A program made the translations under genes and the position numbers. Positions 1-8,235 of a stretch of DNA of 27,465 nt are shown piece by piece (positions within the stretch are counted from its first letter, which is position 1; each line of letters opens with the position of its first letter). Below the pieces are notes generated by a model that worked only from the letters and a program-made list of their open reading frames with translations, was not told where the DNA came from and made no database searches. The DNA comes from CAVYPR01 sp052145775 (GTDB lineage: Bacteria > Actinomycetota > Acidimicrobiia > Acidimicrobiales > RAAP-2): NCBI GenBank assembly GCA_052145775.1, contig JBKQNY010000013.1, positions 1 through 27,465 of the forward strand, in the 5' to 3' direction.

Positions 1-2032
1 GTGTCGTGTCAGCGAAGCTTGTGGAGGTCCCGTTGACGGTGGTCACCGAGACCACCACTGTGCCGGCGGCGTGTGCCGGTGCCGTGGCGACGATGGTGGT
101 GGGGCTCTCCACCACGAAGCTGGCAGCTTGGGTTGTGCCGAACTTGACCGACGTGGCGCCTGTGAGCTTCGCCCCAGTAATGGTCACGTTGGTGCCGCCA
201 GAGGTGGGTCCGCTGGCCGGCGTGAGTGAGTCGATGGCCGGTCGTCTTGGTGTCAGTCCTGTTGTGGCCTTGGACCAGCTGATCTTGACGTACGGACTCT
301 GCTCGTTTGTGGAGATGTGCGTTGTATGGCCCCGCGCGTAGCTCGAACCGGCCCCGCCACCACCGCTCGTGCCGTTGGCATTACCGCCGCCACCACCACC
401 GCCGACGTAGCCGGCCCCGCCGCCGCCTCCGCCGTCCCCGCCGGTGCCGAAGGGCAGGCCTGTGCCGCCCGTTCCTCCCTGTCCCGCGCTACCGGCGGTT
501 CCATTTCCACAACCCGCGCCGCCTCCGGACCCCGTCCCTCCGAAGCCGCCACTCAGCTGTGTGCAACCTCCGTTGCCCGCACCGGTGGTGGCCGCGCCGG
601 CGCCTCCACCGTTACCGCCCACGCCGAAGCGGCTGTTCCCGCCGCCGCCTCCACCACCGCCACCGCCACCACCGGCGACGGCGAGGAACGTAGGTGGTAT
701 GTGGCCAACCGGAGTGAGCCGGAGATCCGACTCCCCGCCCCCATTGCCGCCCGACGCCGGGGCCAGGCCGCCGCCGCCGCTGCCGACGTCGACTCCGACG
801 GAGAGTGTGAGGCCGCCGGGGATCGACCCTTTCGTGGAGACGAAGGCGCCGTTGCCGCCGACACCTCCCGGAAGTCCTGTGCCGCCGACGGCCCCGGCGG
901 CGGTGACGGTGAATGTGCCGGCTATCCAGGGTGAACTGAACGTTCCGTTTTCCTTGTAGGTGCAGCTGAAGGTTGTACCGCTCGACGAGTACGCGCCGTT
1001 GGTGCCACAGGGTGTGGTCGCCGGAACGAGGAAGTTCGTGGACGCCCCGACCACGTACGCTGTGCCGTTGTTGACTGTCGGCTCCTCGACCGAGAAGGTG
1101 TGGACACCAGGAGAGAGGCCCTTGGGAATCGTCACGCTGCCGGTCATTCTCGGGTAGGTGATCACCGGGCTGGCGTGCGATGTGGATGTGCCGATCGTGT
1201 AGCGCGACGCGCTGACCGCCAGGGTGGTCGAACCCGTGCCGGCCGTGCCGGCCGTCTGGATCGGGGTGCCTGTGATGAGTACCTTCGGGGCCGGGACCGC
1301 GTGGCCGTGGAATGTGGCCGCCGGAGAACCCGCACCGCCGGCCCCGTACCAGTAGCCAGACGTCGTCGTGACATTCACCGACGTGGTCGCCGCCGCGTTG
1401 TTCACTCGGTACGCTGTCAGGGCGATCAAAGGAAGTGTCGGTGCAGCGTCTCCCGCATATGTAAAGGAGACGGCGGCCAGCGACGCCGTGGCTGAGATGT
1501 CCACCACGTCGCCGTAGCATCGAGGCTCACCAAGGTTCGCCGCCACCTTGTTCGTGGGGCAGGTCACTGATGGTGTGGCCGAGTTGTGGTACGTCGTGCT
1601 GAAGGCCCCTTGCAATGTGCCCGCGACCCCGGCCGTGAGGCCGAGATTGGCGTTGGACAATGTGGCGTAGTGCTCTTTACGTGCCGGTGTGTCGAGTGCG
1701 ACAAGGCCGGACACCTGGACGAGTCCCACCGTCTCATGTGCGGCGAGCCCTTGGCACGAGACCGAAACGGAGTTGCCCGGGTGGGAGATCTTGAGCACCG
1801 CGCTCGGGGCCGTCCCACCCCCTGGGTAGGTCAGTGTCGGGGTGGTGGCGGTGTTGCTCGGCGTGCTCGCTGTCGTGAACGTGCAGTGGTACGTGCCCGA
1901 TGGCGTGGCGGCCCCCGCCGTGCCGCTCGAGATCAGCGTGCCGCCGGCGGCTGCCCCGGCGAGTGCAGCTACCAGGATGACCGCACACAGGCGCGAGATA
2001 GCTCCCCGAATGCGCTGTTGGTTACGCCGCAT
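1..2032 (-). CDS. Secreted glycine-rich (ALK/LTK-like) protein with IPT/TIG domain, C-terminus cut by window edge
   Basis: An open frame of 677 codons runs from ATG at 2032 to the left edge without a stop. The start follows a purine-rich AAGGGGGAGAG stretch that touches the ATG. Residues 1-42 form a Sec signal peptide: basic start, hydrophobic segment near residues 15-34, Ala-rich cleavage region. Residues 45-370 are Thr/Ser/Ala-rich extracellular sequence with scattered Cys. From about residue 374 (FTVTAAGA) to 575 lies a glycine-rich region with a run of 12 glycines at 454-465 and repeated GGNGG/GGGGAG blocks. This resembles the bacterial ALK/LTK-like glycine-rich domain. Residues 598-677 start an IPT/TIG immunoglobulin-like fold (PAIDSLTPASGPTSGGTNVTI). 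It is probably a surface or secreted structural or adhesive protein. The role is inferred, and any C-terminal anchor lies outside the window. Confidence 0.85.
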   Translation of the reverse strand, partial: MRRNQQRIRGAISRLCAVILVAALAGAAAGGTLISSGTAGAATPSGTYHCTFTTASTPSNTATTPTLTYPGGGTAPSAVLKISHPGNSVSVSCQGLAAHETVGLVQVSGLVALDTPARKEHYATLSNANLGLTAGVAGTLQGAFSTTYHNSATPSVTCPTNKVAANLGEPRCYGDVVDISATASLAAVSFTYAGDAAPTLPLIALTAYRVNNAAATTSVNVTTTSGYWYGAGGAGSPAATFHGHAVPAPKVLITGTPIQTAGTAGTGSTTLAVSASRYTIGTSTSHASPVITYPRMTGSVTIPKGLSPGVHTFSVEEPTVNNGTAYVVGASTNFLVPATTPCGTNGAYSSSGTTFSCTYKENGTFSSPWIAGTFTVTAAGAVGGTGLPGGVGGNGAFVSTKGSIPGGLTLSVGVDVGSGGGGLAPASGGNGGGESDLRLTPVGHIPPTFLAVAGGGGGGGGGGGGNSRFGVGGNGGGAGAATTGAGNGGCTQLSGGFGGTGSGGGAGCGNGTAGSAGQGGTGGTGLPFGTGGDGGGGGGAGYVGGGGGGGNANGTSGGGGAGSSYARGHTTHISTNEQSPYVKISWSKATTGLTPRRPAIDSLTPASGPTSGGTNVTITGAKLTGATSVKFGTTQAASFVVESPTTIVATAPAHAAGTVVVSVTTVNGTSTSFADTT

Positions 2033-2347
2033 CTCTCCCCCTTGGGCCACGCAGTGAAGTGGATTCGTGTGCTGCGATCGTCGAGTTGCTAGTTGCCACC
2101 TGCATGCCAGCGGATTCGGCGGTCATCGTGGTCGTGCTGCCCTGCGATGTGCTCGCTCCCGCTCCGGTGCCGCTCTTGCCGATGGTATCGCCGGTGGTGG
2201 CGCAGACGGCGCTGGAATCGGCTCCGTTCGCCGACGCGGACATGCAGACGACAAAAGAATTGCGCGCGGGCCCCGCCGCAGAGTGCACGCCGTGAGAGGA
2301 CGCGCTTCTCTATCAGCTACCCGTCCCACGCTCCCGCCCACAATGGG

Positions 2348-2376
2348 ACCCTACAAGTGGCACCCAATTCCGTCAA
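2348..2376 (-). promoter_or_regulatory. Sigma70-type promoter driving the glycine-rich secreted protein
   Basis: On the minus strand TTGACG (2376-2371) is followed by a 17-base spacer and TAGGGT (2353-2348). This fits the actinobacterial TTGACn-N17-TAnnnT pattern closely. Transcription would start near 2341, leaving a leader of about 300 nt before the ATG at 2032. No other annotated gene lies between. The call rests on sequence pattern only. Confidence 0.55.
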
Positions 2377-2606
2377 TCAAGCCTGTCTCAATTCTGCGCG
2401 CCAACGTTCATACAACCCACAGGGCGCCTACGGTCAAACGGTCGTTTATCGGGCGCGCTTGGAGTAGGCGCGCCAGTCAGCGCGTCCTCGCACGATGGGA
2501 CCGCCGCTCGTACCCCGCCCACTCTTCGCTCGCCCCTCTTCGCGCCCGGGGCGGCGTTGGACCCGGCTGGGCCGGCTTCCGGGGGCTCTCCCATCGAGCG
2601 CTCACC

Positions 2607-2629
2607 CCCCCTCGAGTCCGTGGAGGGGG
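2607..2629. other. GC-rich hairpin in intergenic region
   Basis: CCCCCTC (2607-2613) and GAGGGGG (2623-2629) form a 7-bp stem with a 9-base loop. No T-run follows on either strand, so an intrinsic terminator is not certain. It could limit transcription running into the ABC exporter. Confidence 0.3.
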
Positions 2630-2983
2630 ACCATGTGGCGCGGAACCCCAGAGCGGCCGCCGAGAGCGCGGTAGGCGGGGCAGCGATGCTCTTGTACGCC
2701 TTGCGACGACGTTGCTCCTTTGACGGCGACCGGGACTGGCGTGGGCGCTGCGCACCGCGCCCACGGAATCCCAGTGGACGGTTGACGGCCTGATTCTGAC
2801 GGTCGCACCGATAGTCTCCGAGTGGAATGCGACGAACGCCCAGGTGGGCGAACTCGTCGTCCGTGCGACGTGCGGCCTCCGGCCGGTGGAGCCCCGCTCC
2901 CCCGCTCCTGGACTCGTTGCGGCGGTCGGCCCTGTCGGGCCCGGCCCCGGGCCGCGGCGTCTTTGAAGACTGGAGGAACAGCC

Positions 2984-4894
2984 GTGCCACCACCGGGCAG
3001 AGGGATGGGGATGGGTGGCGGCGGTTGGAACGGCCTGCGCTCGTTCCGCCAGGACCGCTCGGTCCTCGACCACCGGGTGAAGAAGGGGACCACCCGGCGG
3101 ATCTTGCACTTCGCCGTCCCCTACCGCCGCATCCTCGCCGTCTTCATACCGGTCGTGGTCCTCGACGCCGTGGTGGGCGCCATCAACCCGCTCATCCTGC
3201 GCGCCATCATCGACAAGGGCATCCTCGAGCACCGTCCGAATCTCGTCGTCGCGCTCGCCCTGCTCGCCGCGGCCCTGGCCATCGTGAGCGCCGTGCTTTC
3301 CCTCTACACACGGCGCATCTCGGCCGTCATCGGGGAGGGTCTCATCTTCGACATGCGGGCCAAGGTCTTCCGCCACATCCAGCGGATGCCGTTGGCCTTC
3401 TTCACCCGCACCCAGACCGGCGCGCTGGTGAGCCGGCTCAACAACGACGTCATCGGAGCCCAGCAGGCCTTCACCACACTCCTCTCCAACGTGGTGGGGA
3501 ACCTCATCACCGTGGCCATCGTCCTCGTCGCCATGTTCATTCTCAGCTGGCAGATCACCCTGGTGGCCCTGGTGCTCCTCCCCCTCTTCCTCATCCCGGC
3601 TCGCGTGGTGGGACGCCGGCTCGGGGCGATGACCCGGGAGGGCTACAACCTCAATGCCGAGATGAACATGGTCATGAACGAGCGGTTCAACGTGTCGGGC
3701 GCCATGCTGGTCAAGCTCTTCGGCCGGCCTGAGGCCGAGGCCGAACAATTCGACCAGAAGGCCGCCCGGGTGCGCGACATCGGGATCAATCAGGCGCTCT
3801 ACTCGCGGCTGTTCTTCGTCGCCCTCACTCTGACCGCCGCGCTGGCCACCGCCTTCGCCTACGGCTACGGCGGGGTGCGGGCGGCCCAGGGCACCATGGC
3901 CGTCGGCACCGTGGTGGCCATCACCGCCTACCTGGCCCGGCTCTACGCGCCCTTGAGCCAGCTCTCCAACGTCAACCTCGACGTGATGACCACCCTGGTC
4001 TCCTTCGAACGGATCTTCGAGGTGCTGGACCTGGTGCCCATGCTGGCCGAGGACCCCGACGCCCGCGAGATCCCCCGGGGCCCGGCCACCGTCGAGTTCG
4101 ACCACGTGCGCTTCTCCTACCCGTCCGCCGAGGACGTCTCGCTGGCGTCGCTCGAGGCGGTCGCCGTCTTGGAGGCCGCCGAGCGCACCGAGGTGCTCCA
4201 CGAGGTCTCCTTCACCGTGGAGCCCGGGCAGATGGTGGCCCTGGTCGGGCCCTCGGGGGCCGGCAAGACCACGATCTCGAACCTGGTGCCCCGCCTCTAC
4301 GACGCCACCTCGGGCAGCGTGCGCATCAACGGGGTCGACGTGCGCCACGCCACCATGTCCTCGGTGCGCGACGCGGTCGGCGTGGTCACCCAGGACCCCC
4401 ACCTCTTCCACGACACCCTGCGGGCCAACCTCCTCTATGCCCGGCCCGAGGCGACCGACGACGACCTGCTGCGTTCCTTGGAGCTGGCCCAGATCCTCCA
4501 CCTGGTGGCCACACTGCCCGACGGCCTCGACACCGTGGTCGGCGAGCGCGGCTACCGCCTGTCGGGGGGCGAGAAGCAGCGGGTGGCCCTGGCCCGCCTC
4601 ATCCTGAAGGCTCCCGACGTGGTGGTGCTCGACGAGGCCACCGCCCACCTCGACTCCGAGTCCGAGGCGGCGGTGCAGGAGGCCCTGCGCTCGACCCTGG
4701 CCGGCCGCACCTCGGTGGTCATTGCCCACCGCCTCTCCACCGTGCGCGAGGCCGACGAGCTGCTGGTCATTGACGACGGGCGGATCGTCGAACGCGGCAC
4801 CCACCGCCAGCTGCTCGCCGCCGACGGCCTCTACGCCGAGCTCTACCGCACCCAGTTCGCCGCCCAGGACGCGGTGAGCACCCCCGAGGCCTGA
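2984..4894 (+). CDS. ABC exporter half-transporter (fused membrane and ATPase domains)
   Basis: The product has 636 residues, the usual size for a type IV-fold (ABC-B/MsbA-like) half-exporter that works as a dimer in the inner membrane. GTG at 2984 is chosen because GGAGGA (2972-2977) sits 6 nt upstream; the open frame extends further up but loses coding character. Residues 40-340 hold the six-helix transmembrane domain. The ATPase has Walker A GPSGAGKTT at 422-430, the signature LSGGEKQR at 526-533, Walker B ending in D550-E551 (the catalytic Glu is present), and the H-loop His582. All ATPase motifs are intact, so hydrolysis is expected. The region before Walker A, around residues 385-405, carries a short acidic/Ala insertion. 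No partner half-transporter lies beside it, so a homodimer is likely. The substrate (drug, lipid or peptide) cannot be read from sequence. Confidence 0.93.
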   Translation: MPPPGRGMGMGGGGWNGLRSFRQDRSVLDHRVKKGTTRRILHFAVPYRRILAVFIPVVVLDAVVGAINPLILRAIIDKGILEHRPNLVVALALLAAALAIVSAVLSLYTRRISAVIGEGLIFDMRAKVFRHIQRMPLAFFTRTQTGALVSRLNNDVIGAQQAFTTLLSNVVGNLITVAIVLVAMFILSWQITLVALVLLPLFLIPARVVGRRLGAMTREGYNLNAEMNMVMNERFNVSGAMLVKLFGRPEAEAEQFDQKAARVRDIGINQALYSRLFFVALTLTAALATAFAYGYGGVRAAQGTMAVGTVVAITAYLARLYAPLSQLSNVNLDVMTTLVSFERIFEVLDLVPMLAEDPDAREIPRGPATVEFDHVRFSYPSAEDVSLASLEAVAVLEAAERTEVLHEVSFTVEPGQMVALVGPSGAGKTTISNLVPRLYDATSGSVRINGVDVRHATMSSVRDAVGVVTQDPHLFHDTLRANLLYARPEATDDDLLRSLELAQILHLVATLPDGLDTVVGERGYRLSGGEKQRVALARLILKAPDVVVLDEATAHLDSESEAAVQEALRSTLAGRTSVVIAHRLSTVREADELLVIDDGRIVERGTHRQLLAADGLYAELYRTQFAAQDAVSTPEA

Positions 4895-4931
4895 CGGCGC
4901 CACGGTCCTTCCCGACGGCGGGGGTGGGCCG

Positions 4932-5010
4932 TAGCCTGGGACCCGTGTCCGCCACCCCCCACGCGGCTCGAATCCCGGCGGCCGCCGACCGCCCGGCGCG
5001 CCATGGCTGA
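4932..5010 (+). promoter_or_regulatory. Leaderless promoter and candidate 21-codon upstream ORF overlapping the cobL start
   Basis: A -10 box TAGCCT (4932-4937) lies 7 nt before a GTG at 4945, the geometry of a leaderless actinobacterial transcript. That GTG opens a 21-codon frame ending in TGA at 5008-5010, which overlaps the cobL ATG (5003-5005) by 8 nt. cobL itself shows no Shine-Dalgarno sequence. A terminating ribosome could therefore reinitiate on cobL. The -35 region is weak (TTCCCG at 4909-4914). Pattern and geometry are seen; function is inferred. Confidence 0.4.
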
Positions 5011-6517
5011 GCTCCCGCGCCCCCCCGCCTCCGGGCTTCCGCCCGCCACCGACGAGCCCACCGCGCAGCACCCGGCCGTCTCCCCGCTGAGTGCGCCGAC
5101 CGAGGTGCTGGCCGTCGGCGACCTGGCCACACCCACCCTGCTCCTGCCTTCGGCCGCCACCCTGGCGGCTCCTTCTCCCGGGCCGGCCCGCGGGCCGCTG
5201 GCGCCCCCGGCGGTCACCGTGGTGGGCCTCTCCGACGACCGGCCCGAGCTCCTCTCACCCGAAGCCCGACGGGCCCTGGTCGACGCCGACGTGGTGGTGG
5301 GGGGCCACCGGGAGCTGTGGCTGTGGCGGTCGTGGGCCGAACGGGCCCCCGTGGCCGCGCCCGCCGAGGTCGTCGAGGTCGGCGACGACCCCGACGAGCT
5401 GGCCGCGACCGTGCGGCAGCGGTCGAGCGAGGCCGGACGGCGGGTGTGCGTGCTGGTGTCTGGCGACCCGGGGTTCTTCGGCGTCGTCGGGGCACTCGAC
5501 CGGGTCCTCGACCGCCGTTCGCTGCAGGTGGTCCCGGGGCCCTCGTCGGTCTCTCTGGCCTTCGCCCGCCTCGGCCTGCCGTGGGAGGACAGCGTCGTCG
5601 TCCAGGTCGACGGCTCGACCCTCGCCGAGTCGGCCAACGTGATGCGCACCGCCCGCAAGGTGGCCGTGCTCACCACGGCCGGGGCCCCGCCCGAGGCACT
5701 GGGTCGAGCCCTGCTCGAGGCCGGGGTCGCCCTCGACCTGGTGGCCGTCTGCAGCCGGCTGGGCTCGTCCGACGAGCAGGTGACCGAGCTCTCGCTCGAG
5801 CAGCTGGCCGCCGGTCGGTTCGACCCGGTCTCGGTGGTGGTGCTGCTCGGGCCGGCCAGCCTGCCCATGACCGGCTGGGCGTCCGGGGGGGCGGCGCACG
5901 CGCCTGGGGCGGCGTCGGGGAGCGTGGCCGACCAGGTCCTCGCCTGGGGACTGCCGGACTCGGCCTTCGCTCACCGGGCCGGGACCATGACCAAGTCCGA
6001 GGTCCGCTCGGTGGTCCTGGGCAAGCTGGCGCTCCCGGCCGCAGGCGTGCTCTGGGACGTCGGTGCCGGCAGCGGCAGCGTGGCCGTCGAGTGCGCCCTT
6101 CTCCGGCCCGGTCTCACGGTCATGGCCGTGGAGGAGGGCCCGGAGGACGCGGCCCGGGTCACGGCCAACGCCATGTCCCTCGGGGCCGCCGTGCACGTCG
6201 TCAACGGGCGTGCCCCCGGAGCCCTGGCCGGGCTGCCCGCGCCGGACCGGGCCTTCGTGGGCGGCGGCGGCCTCGAGGTCCTCGAGGCCGTGCTCTCGGC
6301 GCTGCGGCCCGGCGGGCGCGTCGTGGCCACCTTCGCCTCCCTCGAGCGGGCAGCCACCGCCGCCGACCGGCTCGGGAACCTGGTGCAGATCGGCGTGGGC
6401 CGGGGCGAGCAGGCACCCGGGCGCGGCTGGCGGCTGTCCGCCCGTGACCCGGTCTTCGTGGTGTGGGGCCCCGGCCACTCGAGCCCCGAGGAGCCCGACC
6501 CCAGCGACGAGTGGTGA
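5003..6517 (+). CDS. cobL: Precorrin-6Y C5,15-methyltransferase (decarboxylating), CbiE-CbiT fusion
   Basis: This bifunctional enzyme of the corrin ring pathway methylates C5 and C15 of precorrin-6B with SAM and decarboxylates the C12 acetate. The product is 504 residues. A tetrapyrrole methylase (CbiE) domain spans about 71-290, starting VTVVGLSDD and carrying GDPGFFG at 154-160. A class I methyltransferase (CbiT) domain spans about 318-490, with GTMTKSEVR at 327-335 and the SAM loop DVGAGSGS at 352-359. The first 70 residues are a Pro/Ala-rich extension not expected in the family, so translation might begin later (a GTG lies near 5219). The ATG at 5003 is supported only by its overlap with an upstream mini-ORF. 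No other corrin gene is in the window, but the next two genes encode a B12-dependent mutase, so the placement makes metabolic sense. Confidence 0.92.
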   Translation: MAELPRPPASGLPPATDEPTAQHPAVSPLSAPTEVLAVGDLATPTLLLPSAATLAAPSPGPARGPLAPPAVTVVGLSDDRPELLSPEARRALVDADVVVGGHRELWLWRSWAERAPVAAPAEVVEVGDDPDELAATVRQRSSEAGRRVCVLVSGDPGFFGVVGALDRVLDRRSLQVVPGPSSVSLAFARLGLPWEDSVVVQVDGSTLAESANVMRTARKVAVLTTAGAPPEALGRALLEAGVALDLVAVCSRLGSSDEQVTELSLEQLAAGRFDPVSVVVLLGPASLPMTGWASGGAAHAPGAASGSVADQVLAWGLPDSAFAHRAGTMTKSEVRSVVLGKLALPAAGVLWDVGAGSGSVAVECALLRPGLTVMAVEEGPEDAARVTANAMSLGAAVHVVNGRAPGALAGLPAPDRAFVGGGGLEVLEAVLSALRPGGRVVATFASLERAATAADRLGNLVQIGVGRGEQAPGRGWRLSARDPVFVVWGPGHSSPEEPDPSDEW

Positions 6518-6578
6518 CCCGACCGCCGGAGCGGCCTCCCCGATCCGCTACCTGCACCTGAGGACGGCGTCCGCGGCG

Positions 6579-6591
6579 TACCATCATTGCG
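6579..6591 (+). promoter_or_regulatory. Leaderless -10 box for the acyl-CoA mutase operon
   Basis: TACCAT (6579-6584) is followed by 6 nt and then the GTG start at 6591. This matches the -10-to-start spacing of leaderless genes and explains the lack of a ribosome-binding site. No clear -35 is visible. Confidence 0.45.
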
Positions 6592-8219
6592 TGGCAGACC
6601 GACGCGCCTGGCAGGAGGAGTTCGACCGTTCTAGGGTCCGTCCGGTCCCCTTCGAGACCATGTCGGGCGTCCCTCTCAACCCCGTCTACGGCCCCGACGA
6701 CGCGGAGCTCCCCGGGCAGTTCCCCTACACCAGGGGCCCCTACGCCTCCATGTACCGCTCGAAGCTGTGGACCATGCGCCAGTTCGCCGGTTTCGGTACC
6801 GCCGAGGACACCAACCGGCGGTTCAAGGAGCTGCTGCGCTCGGGGGGCGACGGGCTCTCCACCGCCTTCGACATGCCCACCCTGCTCGGTCGCGACTCCG
6901 ACGACCCGCTGGCCAAGGGCGAGGTCGGCCGGGCCGGGGTGGCCGTCGACACGATGTCCGACATGGAGCGGCTGTTCGACGGGATCGACCTGGGCTCGGT
7001 CAGCACCTCGATGACCATCAATTCGGCCGCCCCGGTGGTCATGGCCATGTACATCGGCGTGGCCGACCGCACCGGCGTGGACCGCCGGTCGCTCTCGGGC
7101 ACCATCCAGAACGACATCTTGAAGGAGTACCAGGCCCAGAAGGAGTACGTCTTCCCGCCGCGGCCGAGCGTGCGCCTCGTCACCGACCTGGTCCGCTTCG
7201 CCGCGGCCGAGCTCCCCCGCTGGCACCCGGTCTCGGTCTCGGGCTACCACATCCGCGAGGCGGGGTCGACGGCCGCCCAGGAGCTGGCCTTCACCCTGGC
7301 CAACGGGTTCGCCTACGTGGAGGCCGCGGTGGCCGCCGGCCTGGAGGTCGACCGGTTCGCCCCCCGCCTCAGCTTCTTCTTCAACGCCCACATCGACTTC
7401 TTCGAGGAGATCGCCAAGTACCGCGCCGCCCGGCGCATCTGGGCCCGCTGGCTGCGCGACCGCTACGGCGCCACCGACGGCCGCTCCACCCAGCTGCGGT
7501 TCCACACCCAGACCGCCGGGGTCTCCCTCACCGCCCAGCAGCCCGAGGTGAACCTGGCCCGGGTGGCCATCGAGGCCCTGGCCGGCGTCCTGGGGGGCAC
7601 CCAGAGCCTGCACACCGACTCCTACGACGAGGCGCTGGCCCTCCCCACCGAGCGGGCGGCCCGGCTGGCGCTTCGCACCCAGCAGGTGATCGCCGAGGAG
7701 ACCGGGGTGGCCCACGTGGCCGACCCCCTGGGCGGCTCGTGGCTGGTCGAGTCGCTCACCGACGAGCTCGAGCGCCAGGCCTCCGAGATCTTCGCCCACC
7801 TGGAGGCAGCCGGCTCGGGGTCGATGCTCGAGGGGGTGCTGGCCTGCATCGAGGACGGCTGGTTCTGCTCGGAGATCGCCGACGCCGCCTACCGCTTCCA
7901 GTCGAACATCGCCGCCGGCCGGTGGGTCCAGGTCGGGGTGAACGGCTACACCGAGGGCGACGACGCCGAGGTCCCGACCCTCTACGTCGACCCGGCGGTC
8001 GAGGACCGCCAGCTGGCCGACCTGGCGGGGGTGAAGGGCCGGCGGGACGACCGCTCCGTGCAGGGGGCCCTCGGGCGCCTGGCCAGCGAGGCGGCCGACC
8101 CGACGGTCAACCTCATGCCGGCCCTCATCGACGCCGCCCACGCCTATGTCACCGTAGGCGAGGCCATGCGCGCCATGGAGGGCGTCTTCGGCACCTGGTT
8201 CGAACGGCCGGTGGCGTGA
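6591..8219 (+). CDS. B12-dependent acyl-CoA mutase, large (substrate-binding) subunit
   Basis: The product has 542 residues and is the TIM-barrel chain of the methylmalonyl-/isobutyryl-/2-hydroxyisobutyryl-CoA mutase family; the cobalamin-binding domain is on the next gene. GTG 6591 is chosen over upstream frame because coding similarity starts there and a -10 box precedes it. Family blocks seen include FPYTRGPYASMYR, TMRQFAGFGTAEDTN, GTIQNDILKEY, SGYHIREAG and GGTQSLHTDSYDEA. Substrate-pocket residues differ from classical methylmalonyl-CoA mutase. Phe65 replaces the Tyr89 of the Propionibacterium enzyme, Glu244 stands where Arg207 would bind the substrate carboxylate, and Ala92 stands where 2-hydroxyisobutyryl-CoA mutase has its Asp117. 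Phe at the first site is an isobutyryl-CoA mutase trait. I therefore expect a non-methylmalonyl substrate, perhaps a branched acyl-CoA, but this is inference from alignment by eye. Confidence 0.9.
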   Translation: MADRRAWQEEFDRSRVRPVPFETMSGVPLNPVYGPDDAELPGQFPYTRGPYASMYRSKLWTMRQFAGFGTAEDTNRRFKELLRSGGDGLSTAFDMPTLLGRDSDDPLAKGEVGRAGVAVDTMSDMERLFDGIDLGSVSTSMTINSAAPVVMAMYIGVADRTGVDRRSLSGTIQNDILKEYQAQKEYVFPPRPSVRLVTDLVRFAAAELPRWHPVSVSGYHIREAGSTAAQELAFTLANGFAYVEAAVAAGLEVDRFAPRLSFFFNAHIDFFEEIAKYRAARRIWARWLRDRYGATDGRSTQLRFHTQTAGVSLTAQQPEVNLARVAIEALAGVLGGTQSLHTDSYDEALALPTERAARLALRTQQVIAEETGVAHVADPLGGSWLVESLTDELERQASEIFAHLEAAGSGSMLEGVLACIEDGWFCSEIADAAYRFQSNIAAGRWVQVGVNGYTEGDDAEVPTLYVDPAVEDRQLADLAGVKGRRDDRSVQGALGRLASEAADPTVNLMPALIDAAHAYVTVGEAMRAMEGVFGTWFERPVA

Positions 8220-8235
8220 CCCCCGGCCGCACCCG

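Larger units (their letters stand above)
2033..2983. other. Long divergent intergenic region
   Basis: About 950 bases separate the glycine-rich protein gene from the ABC exporter. The open frames here have skewed, Arg/Pro/Ser-rich translations with no recognisable domain and no good ribosome-binding site. Contents I can name are the minus-strand promoter near 2350, a GC-rich hairpin at 2607-2629, and a weak TTGACG at 2782-2787 pointing toward the exporter without a convincing -10. I see no tRNA, repeat array or mobile element. Confidence 0.5.

Noticed and set aside
444..959. Plus-strand Pro-rich ORF of 171 codons
   Set aside because: It is the antisense of the glycine-rich region of the minus-strand secreted protein: GGC/GGT codons read as GCC/ACC/CCG on the other strand.
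2022..2288. 88-codon minus-strand ORF in the leader of the glycine-rich gene
   Set aside because: Low-complexity Ser/Thr/Ala composition, no ribosome-binding site and no known domain. Kept only as a possible leader feature in the findings.
2388..2993. 201-codon minus-strand ORF in the 2-3 kb intergenic region
   Set aside because: Arg/Pro/Ser-rich translation with no domain and poor start context; typical random open frame in high-GC DNA.
4960..4985. GGCTCGAATCCC, resembling a tRNA T-loop
   Set aside because: No matching acceptor, D or anticodon stem nearby; it lies inside the cobL leader.
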